Source: Lachnospiraceae bacterium (GTDB lineage: Bacteria > Bacillota > Clostridia > Lachnospirales > Lachnospiraceae). From it: a DNA stretch of 58,422 nucleotides. Below, piece after piece: positions 52,420-58,422 of the stretch; positions within the stretch are counted from its first letter, which is position 1, and every line of letters starts with the position of its first letter. The stretch is taken from contig JAUNGD010000018.1 in the NCBI GenBank assembly GCA_030524705.1, positions 1 through 58,422 of the forward strand, read 5' to 3'. The translations under genes and the position numbers were made by a program. The notes under the pieces are model-generated. The model made no database searches. It saw only the letters and a list, made by a program, of their open reading frames with translations, and was not told the origin of the DNA.

Positions 52420-53898
52420 ATGCCAACATTACTGAATAATTTGGATACGCAGCCGGACGCGCTGGTGGTTTTTATTGACAATCAGATAAGACGGCAGGAA
52501 AATACGGCGTCTGAGTGGATGGAAAAGCTCTTCGACAGCCAGCAGTATCTCTACCTGAGAGAGAACGATATGACGGGAGAAGAGCTGTTCAAAAGGATCA
52601 GAGAAGAGATCTATGAGTGCAATGTGATCCTGCCGGACAGTCAGCGGATGGTTTTTTGCTATTATCTGGAATTAAGGGACCTTACGCAGGAGTGGGTGGA
52701 CTGTTTTTTTGAGCGGGCCAGGGAGCTGCAGCGGCTTCTCTCCATCGACAACATGTTTACACATCATCATATGATTTGTCTCAGCTATGAAAATGTAAAT
52801 CCCCTGGCAGAAGAAAAAAGCAGGATCATCGGTCTGCTGCAGCAGTTGGCTCAGTCCGGGCCCAGCATATCCCATGTGATATACATGCTGCATGTGACCG
52901 GATTTGAGACGCTGGACAGCCAGGAGCATGGGATGGTGCAGCTTCTGCATCTGGTGAGCCGAAGAGATTATTTCCGGGTCGCGAAGCCCATGGGAAATAA
53001 AACGTATCTGAAAATGCTCTGCTATGCGGATTATTATGAGGATCGGGCGGCCGCCTGCCAGCAAAGAATAAAAGAGCTGTCCGGGTGGCTGACGCAGGAG
53101 AACGACCCGGAGCTGTCAAGGCTCCTGGGGACGGTAAAGCTGTCACTGAATGCGCCGGTACAGGAGCTGAGGAAAGCAATCAGCGCCTTTCGCCGCAGGA
53201 TTCCCCTGTATCCGATCAGTGTGACGGATTTTCAGGGCAATCCGATCACCGGTTATCGGTCGCGGATCTCCGATAACAATCCGATTATTCAGCAGAGAAA
53301 AGAGGAATATATAAGCGATATAAAGAAAGCTCTGGCGGAGCGAGCAGATCTGAGCAATGCACGGAATATTCTCGAGGAGGAGTTCCATTACCCGGATTTC
53401 TGCCATTTGGAGAGTCTGATGGAGCAGGGGCTGCTGGAACAAAATGTTTTGGGAGGCATTGATAATAGGGACAATAACCCCGATATAGATTCTCTGGCCC
53501 GGGCAGTCTGCGGCCGCGTCAGATGCATGGCGGGATCCTTGATAGCGGTTCTGGAGGAAAAGAAAGAGGCCGTGGAAAAGGAACGCCGCAGCAATCAGCG
53601 GGAGCTGAAGCTGGCCGGAAAGTACCGTGATCTGTCAAATTGCTTTTCAAGGATCGAGGGGGACACCGGGTTTTCTCCTATTGCCGGTTATTTTCCGGAA
53701 AATGTAGAGCGGGTGGTCCTGATCAGCGGAAAATGCTTTAATGACTGGCTGCACCAGCAGTATGAGATCGCCGGAGTCACGCAGGCATATCGGTATCCGG
53801 AGATCGAGCCGTATGAGATTGTTGTGCTGAAGGAAGGCGACCTTTTGAATCTGGCGGAGGAAGACGCAAAAGAAAAGCTGGAAAGAATATTAAATTGA
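52420..53898 (+). CDS. hypothetical protein, vWA-tubulin-GTPase cluster component (492 aa)
   Basis: Start ATG behind ACGGAGAAA. Helical throughout, no signal, TM or nucleotide motif. Residues ~375-405 look coiled-coil (VLEEKKEAVEKERRSNQRE). The C-terminal ~90 residues are beta/alpha mixed (VERVVLISGKCFNDWLHQQ). I do not recognise the family. Position after the tubulin-like gene and four-gene colinearity suggest a cytoplasmic adaptor or regulator of that protein. The stop TGA overlaps a possible TTG start of the next gene. Confidence 0.8.
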   Translation: MPTLLNNLDTQPDALVVFIDNQIRRQENTASEWMEKLFDSQQYLYLRENDMTGEELFKRIREEIYECNVILPDSQRMVFCYYLELRDLTQEWVDCFFERARELQRLLSIDNMFTHHHMICLSYENVNPLAEEKSRIIGLLQQLAQSGPSISHVIYMLHVTGFETLDSQEHGMVQLLHLVSRRDYFRVAKPMGNKTYLKMLCYADYYEDRAAACQQRIKELSGWLTQENDPELSRLLGTVKLSLNAPVQELRKAISAFRRRIPLYPISVTDFQGNPITGYRSRISDNNPIIQQRKEEYISDIKKALAERADLSNARNILEEEFHYPDFCHLESLMEQGLLEQNVLGGIDNRDNNPDIDSLARAVCGRVRCMAGSLIAVLEEKKEAVEKERRSNQRELKLAGKYRDLSNCFSRIEGDTGFSPIAGYFPENVERVVLISGKCFNDWLHQQYEIAGVTQAYRYPEIEPYEIVVLKEGDLLNLAEEDAKEKLERILN

Positions 53899-53909
53899 GG
53901 TACGGTGAC

Positions 53910-54473
53910 ATGTTAAAAGACAGGATTGTGAGAACGGCCGCGGGCTTCCAGGTGCTTCGGGAAAAGAACGGGGAGGACAGGCAGCTCTATTACGGAGAGT
54001 TTTCGTTAAAGGACCGGAGGGATGCAGACATTCCGCTCCGGGAGATCCGGTACTGGGATCCGGCTGATGCCTATGAAACTCTGATAAAAAAGCCGAAATG
54101 CTATATTCTGGTGGTGGAAAAGGAAAACGGTGAGATCGTGGGAAGTCATCGTTTCTTCTTTTCGGTATCCCGGGGGAAGCCGACTCTGCGCATTTCCATC
54201 AAGCCAAAACGTAAATACGGGAAAAACGCTCACATGATCACGATCGAGTGGGTTGAATGCAATGCGGAATCGATCAACAGCCAGTACATATACCTGACGG
54301 ATCAGGACGGAGAAAAATACTATTTTCTGAAGGAGCTGATACAGCCCCTGGAGCCGGACGGCAAGAGGCTGATGGATCAGTACGTGTTTACGGTCCCGGA
54401 GGGCCATAAGCCGGAGGAATACTATGTGGAAGTGGATCCGCTGGTCCGGGAAAAATACAGTATTGAAGATTAG
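53910..54473 (+). CDS. hypothetical beta-rich protein, cluster component (187 aa)
   Basis: Start ATG at 53910 with GAGG 9 bases upstream; a TTG at 53895 overlapping the previous stop is possible and would add 5 residues. The predicted structure is mainly beta (LYYGEFSLKDRRDADIPLREIRYW, CYILVVEKENGEIVGSHRFFFSV, MITIEWVECNAES). No TM, signal or catalytic motif is seen. I do not recognise the family. It lies between the 492-aa protein and the GTPase, almost without gaps, so it is probably part of the same complex. Confidence 0.75.
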   Translation: MLKDRIVRTAAGFQVLREKNGEDRQLYYGEFSLKDRRDADIPLREIRYWDPADAYETLIKKPKCYILVVEKENGEIVGSHRFFFSVSRGKPTLRISIKPKRKYGKNAHMITIEWVECNAESINSQYIYLTDQDGEKYYFLKELIQPLEPDGKRLMDQYVFTVPEGHKPEEYYVEVDPLVREKYSIED

Positions 54474-54526
54474 TGTGCGGGATATGACCTTTGACATTCT
54501 GTACACGGCAACAGGTGGGAGAAAAA

Positions 54527-56437
54527 ATGATATACGATTATTATTGTGTAGATTGCGGAAGAAAATTTGGCGGGGAAGAGATCAATTTTGATCTGGCAGA
54601 GTTTCTCGGGCTGAGCGGCATCGGCAACAACAGTGTGGCCGAGAAACGGAACAAGCAGGCTGATGCGGAGCGTTCCGGGACATCCAAGGCCGATAGTAAC
54701 AGTGTGGTGGAGAGCAGGACGACACAGATCAGTGCGGAACGTCTGGCGGAGCTGGCGCAGTATTCCGGCGAAAAGCTGGTCCACGGGAAGCCCTGCAGGA
54801 TAGAAATTACGTTAAAAGAGCTTTTAGAGATCATGGGTGAAAATGCAGGCGGACAGAGAATGCGCAACCTGATGGAGAGCTATAAATTCGATGAGCTTGA
54901 CCGTGCGATTGACAGAGTATTTTCTACGAATGAAAATATCCGGGTCGCGGATCAGATGGTTCAGGCATATAAGACAGTGATGTACAATAAATTTTCCTAT
55001 ATGCTGCATGAGGAGGATGAGCCGAAAGACGAGGATAAGGCAAGGGAGGAACGGAATCTTACGGAAAATTACCATGCCTATTTCTGGGTGGAGCCGGAGT
55101 TTTTTGACGACGGCAGATCCGACAAGCTATATACCGTAAAATATTCGGAGGAGGAAAGGCCGGTCAATATGAGAACGCTTCAGGCTCCCACGAAAATCCG
55201 GGGCTACTGCCCGGTATGCGGAAAGGCAGTCCTTCACGGGGCCGGACGCTACCGCCATACGCTGGTGGGGCTGTTGGGGGCGCAGAGCGCCGGAAAGACC
55301 AGCGCGATCGTGGGACTGCTTTCTGAGATGCGGCAGTCCTTCCGGAGATTGGGGGTAAAGTATCCGGGCAACGCTCTCTGTGACAGCAGATATGCAGATC
55401 GTGAAGCAAATATGAGGCTCTACGAAAACGGCTGGGCGGTGCGCAAGACGAACGTTCAGACCAGCGCCGGAAGTTTTAATGCTTCTCTGCTGCTGGAGCC
55501 GGCCTCCGGCGGTCTTCCCCAGATTGTCACCTTTATCGACATTGCCGGGGAGCAGTGCTACAATCTGGAGACCCAGGAAATGAACCGCACGGCTCTGGAG
55601 GTGTACCCTCTGATCAACAGCTGCCATGTTTATCTGCTTTGCACGGTCATCGACGAGAAGGGCTACGGAAATGCGGAGGGTGAAGTGCAGTTCATTCCGC
55701 CGGATGCAGTGCTCCAGATCGCAAAGGGAATCTACCAGAATCTGAGGGAGCCGAAGAACGTGCCTCCGCTCTGCATCGTGACGACCAAGGCCGATATGGC
55801 GGCGAAGGCAGTGGCCGGCAGCTCATCGGACAATCCATTTATGGCGCTGAAGCCGGACCGGAGCTATCTGTACCGGGGACAGCTTGATCTGATGAAGCAG
55901 GTCTATGAGACGAAAAATGACCCGGATATCAGGGGGCCTCTGAAGTGGTGCTGTGATACGTATGACGAGCTGAAAAACACCACGTATATCTCCATGATCT
56001 CCTGCTCGGCGCTGGGGCGCATGGGAAAGAAATACGAGGGGGATATCGACAATATTGAGCCGTATATGAATGAAAACGGCGAGAAAGAACCCTTTGTAAA
56101 ACAGAGAATGGATATTCTTTGGAAATGGGTACTGCAGGTCATCGGCCTGACGGTCCTGGACGGAAGCAATTATAGGGTGCCGTATATTCCGGCGTACGGG
56201 GAAAGCTACAGCAGCGGAAGAAGCGGGGAAGAGAATTCCCGTGCGCGGCACAGAAAGCTGTACCGGTCATCGGAGGCTCTGAGCAGGATCGATGCGGTGA
56301 AAAAACTGTTTTTGAATCAGTCCGTTCTGGATAAAAGGATCAGTGACGCCTGGAACGACGATCTGACCCTGATCGAGAAGCTCCGGGGCATCACCCGGGA
56401 ACGCAAGGTTCAAAATTTGCTTGATGAGCTGGATTGA
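54527..56437 (+). CDS. zinc-ribbon P-loop GTPase (double-GTPase-like)
   Basis: 636 aa from the ATG behind GGTGGGAG; the TTG at 54491 is less likely. A split zinc ribbon has CVDC at 7-10 and CPVC at 228-231, separated by a ~215-residue insert that begins with a diverged 23-residue duplication (around 34-78). The GTPase core: P-loop GAQSAGKTS (251-259, Lys257), DIAGE (338-342) as the DxxG element, and TKAD at 420-423 as the NKxD element. No TM. It resembles the double-GTPase/DO-GTPase type linked to GAP1 proteins; that name is from family memory and needs a profile search. The next gene starts 25 bases on. Confidence 0.85.
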   Translation: MIYDYYCVDCGRKFGGEEINFDLAEFLGLSGIGNNSVAEKRNKQADAERSGTSKADSNSVVESRTTQISAERLAELAQYSGEKLVHGKPCRIEITLKELLEIMGENAGGQRMRNLMESYKFDELDRAIDRVFSTNENIRVADQMVQAYKTVMYNKFSYMLHEEDEPKDEDKAREERNLTENYHAYFWVEPEFFDDGRSDKLYTVKYSEEERPVNMRTLQAPTKIRGYCPVCGKAVLHGAGRYRHTLVGLLGAQSAGKTSAIVGLLSEMRQSFRRLGVKYPGNALCDSRYADREANMRLYENGWAVRKTNVQTSAGSFNASLLLEPASGGLPQIVTFIDIAGEQCYNLETQEMNRTALEVYPLINSCHVYLLCTVIDEKGYGNAEGEVQFIPPDAVLQIAKGIYQNLREPKNVPPLCIVTTKADMAAKAVAGSSSDNPFMALKPDRSYLYRGQLDLMKQVYETKNDPDIRGPLKWCCDTYDELKNTTYISMISCSALGRMGKKYEGDIDNIEPYMNENGEKEPFVKQRMDILWKWVLQVIGLTVLDGSNYRVPYIPAYGESYSSGRSGEENSRARHRKLYRSSEALSRIDAVKKLFLNQSVLDKRISDAWNDDLTLIEKLRGITRERKVQNLLDELD

Positions 56438-56462
56438 GCATCCGGCATTGAAGGGAGAGAAT

Positions 56463-58422
56463 ATGAAAAATCAGTATAGCTTTTTGACGAGGGCGGACGG
56501 AAAGCAGAACCAGCAGACGTTTGATGACCCGAATTTGAGGATATTCCTGAATGAGCAGCATGTGACGAATGAGCACAGGCTGAAAAATGATCTTATGGGC
56601 TTCTTTCTGTCTTCATGGTCCTTCTGCCGATCCTATCTTTTTATGAATTTCCGCTTCAGAAAGCAGGAATACACCACATATATGGGAAAGGATATCGGTG
56701 AGTTCATCCCGGTGTACGGAGTAAAGGGCGCCGTCGGTGGTTTGGCCCGGGATACAAAGTATGTCTCCCTTACCATGAGCGGAGAAGAGGATATACTGGG
56801 CGCCGGTTTTAATGAGTATATTTTTGGAATGCAGTATATCAGTGAGGCAGAGGCCCGGGATGAAACGGATCCGGCTGTTTTGCTGCGGCGAAAAGAAAAA
56901 AAGGTGGATTACACGATAGCTCCGGACCGCAGGCGGCTGGTGAGCAGGATACTGGAAAAGCTGTGGGAGGCCCAGGAGCAGGATCCTGCCACTCGGTTCA
57001 TCATCCTTCTGGAGGATGCGGAGAACCGTTCCATGGAGCTTCTGCGGGAATTGTATCTGCTGATACCGCAGAAGCTGCGGCTTCAGCTTGGATTTGAAAC
57101 GAATATCATTAAGGCTGATCTGGATGTAGTAAATCAGCACGGGCTGCCGATCCATATACTGACAATGGAACGGTCTGAGTACAGTGATATGAGCCGTCTT
57201 TACGGTTTTCCGATAGCGGTATTTGACGTGGAGCAGCAGGATCAGTATGCATATGATCCAGTAAGGCTGCGCACTCTGGAGCAGATGGCGGAGCACATGC
57301 AAAGGCCGATGACCTTCTGCCTGGGATACGCAGAAAAAAAGGTCATGGAGCAAAAAGAAATCCGGGGCTCTGATTTCTGTTTTTACCAGGAGATCCTGAA
57401 TATGTTGGGCACGCCGGAGCTTTACTGGTGGGAGAAAAAGACTTACTCCGGAATCGCTCAGCTGTACCGGGATTACTGCGAACAGGCAGAGCTGATGGCA
57501 GAACCGGTGCTGGAAAAGGAAGCGATCGGGTCATTTTATATGAATATAGTTCCGCAAAGTGGCCTTGCCTCTGAGATCGCAATGCTGGTGAAGAATCAGG
57601 ACGCTCCAAACAGAACGAAGTATCTGGACTTTCTGGAGCAGTGTCTGTATTACGGCAGGGAAATAGGCGCAGCGGAAGAGCTGATCACACTGCTGAAGGA
57701 GGAAAAAGAGACGGCTCTTGCTCAAGAGGAAGAGCGCGCCAGAAAAAAGGAACAGCAGATGCTGGAGGAGCAGCAGAAACGAGAACAGCAGGCGCAGGAG
57801 GAGCATCAGAAACAAAAACAGCAGGCGCTGCAGGAGCAGCAGGAAAAGCTGCAGCGGCGCTTTGAGGATGAAAAGCAGCAATGCGTTCTTGCACTTGAAA
57901 AGGAGCACACGGAAAAACAGCGGACGCTGGAGGAGGAGCGGGATTCCTGGAAGAAAGATTGTGACAAGCTCGAGGCTCTCAAAGCGGCTCTTGAACAGGA
58001 GAACCTGGAGCTGGAAGAGCAGCTCAGAAGGTATGAGGAAGAGGATGCTTTTCTTCAGATAAGATCTCTGGAGGATGAGCTGGCCGCGCAGAAAAATAAA
58101 TTAGAAGAGGCGAAGAAAGAGACGGGCAATGTTTCGAAGAGCCGGACTATTTTTCTCGCGACCACTGTTGTCCTGGCGATCATCGCAGCGGTGGGGATCG
58201 CGGCGGCTGTCATGTTTATGAAGTCAGCAAACACAGCAATACAGGACCGCACCTCCTATGAGTCGGAGCTGAAGGCTGCACAGGAGAAGAACGCAGAGCT
58301 GGATGAGAATGTGAAGGCGCTGGAAAGCGAACGGGATGAGGCCGTGAAGGCGCTGGAAGAGGCAAAGGAACCGGACACGACAGGCCAGACAGGAACGACA
58401 GACGGGACGGGAACATCAGGCC
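56463..58422 (+). CDS. GAP1-N-like coiled-coil membrane protein, 3' partial
   Basis: At least 653 aa; the frame is open to the window end. The start ATG has GGGAGAG 6 bases upstream. Residues 1-370 form a globular domain that resembles the GTPase-associated GAP1-N family: YSFLTRADGKQNQQTF at the N-terminus, FVLLED-like strand FIILLEDAENRSMELLRELY, and LGFETN. A coiled coil rich in Glu/Gln/Lys (about 400-555) and one TM helix (about 561-585, TIFLATTVVLAIIAAVGIAA) follow. An extracytoplasmic coiled region and a Thr/Gly-rich linker (TTGQTGTTDGTG) come after it. It probably anchors the cytoplasmic GTPase to the membrane. The domain call is from memory and unverified. Confidence 0.8.
   Translation, partial: MKNQYSFLTRADGKQNQQTFDDPNLRIFLNEQHVTNEHRLKNDLMGFFLSSWSFCRSYLFMNFRFRKQEYTTYMGKDIGEFIPVYGVKGAVGGLARDTKYVSLTMSGEEDILGAGFNEYIFGMQYISEAEARDETDPAVLLRRKEKKVDYTIAPDRRRLVSRILEKLWEAQEQDPATRFIILLEDAENRSMELLRELYLLIPQKLRLQLGFETNIIKADLDVVNQHGLPIHILTMERSEYSDMSRLYGFPIAVFDVEQQDQYAYDPVRLRTLEQMAEHMQRPMTFCLGYAEKKVMEQKEIRGSDFCFYQEILNMLGTPELYWWEKKTYSGIAQLYRDYCEQAELMAEPVLEKEAIGSFYMNIVPQSGLASEIAMLVKNQDAPNRTKYLDFLEQCLYYGREIGAAEELITLLKEEKETALAQEEERARKKEQQMLEEQQKREQQAQEEHQKQKQQALQEQQEKLQRRFEDEKQQCVLALEKEHTEKQRTLEEERDSWKKDCDKLEALKAALEQENLELEEQLRRYEEEDAFLQIRSLEDELAAQKNKLEEAKKETGNVSKSRTIFLATTVVLAIIAAVGIAAAVMFMKSANTAIQDRTSYESELKAAQEKNAELDENVKALESERDEAVKALEEAKEPDTTGQTGTTDGTGTSG

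Overview
The window is about 58 kb of chromosome from a low-to-mid GC Gram-positive anaerobe, most probably a Lachnospiraceae-type Clostridia. That is inferred from the gene content: YwiB/DUF1934, a Crh-like HPr, a BspA-type leucine-rich-repeat surface protein, secreted trigger-factor-like PPIase, clean GGAGG ribosome binding sites, CIRCE, and cobalamin and TPP riboswitches. It is dense with genes. I saw no rRNA, tRNA, CRISPR array, insertion sequence or prophage.

Layout. 1-4565: a heterodimeric ABC exporter (first subunit cut by the window edge) with a cytidylate-kinase-like protein. 4708-7316: a secreted repeat protein and an aldo/keto reductase. 7370-10753 (minus): a corrinoid ABC transporter btuFCD behind a cobalamin riboswitch with its own terminator. 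10855-13599 (minus): a class A penicillin-binding protein. 13766-15789: YigZ, glutamate racemase and a YwiB-like protein. 15852-16310 (minus): a small membrane protein. 16532-22602: an envelope operon with a glycosyltransferase-less penicillin-binding protein, a BspA-like surface protein and an O-antigen-ligase/polymerase-like membrane protein. 22718-25598: secreted PPIase, patatin phospholipase, HD hydrolase. 25808-29375: a KdpDE-like two-component pair, a MATE exporter and a 77-aa protein. 29422-31716: ABC-F ATPase and a GNAT acetyltransferase. 31725-34549: a TPP riboswitch and a thiXYZ-type thiamin-precursor transporter. 34574-38887: the proteases Lon (behind a leader hairpin and a CIRCE operator) and FtsH. 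39095-40052: a Crh-like HPr and a second GNAT. 40121-42881 (minus): an ATP-grasp enzyme with two alpha/beta-hydrolases, divergent from a two-component system at 43088-45690.

The most unusual region is 45922-58422: a colinear cluster encoding a membrane-anchored vWA protein, a 1252-aa tubulin/FtsZ-superfamily protein, two proteins I do not recognise (492 and 187 aa), a zinc-ribbon P-loop GTPase, and a coiled-coil membrane protein that resembles GTPase-associated GAP1-type proteins and runs off the window. The topology suggests a system joining an extracytoplasmic vWA/cadherin-like module to a cytoplasmic tubulin and GTPase machine. Its function is not evident from sequence; a biological-conflict or envelope-stress role is an inference.

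A second theme is short tandem repeats (minisatellites). There are 19-, 24- and 34-bp arrays between genes, and 42- and 45-bp in-frame arrays inside a sensor kinase and a secreted protein. These are plausible sites of strain-to-strain length variation.
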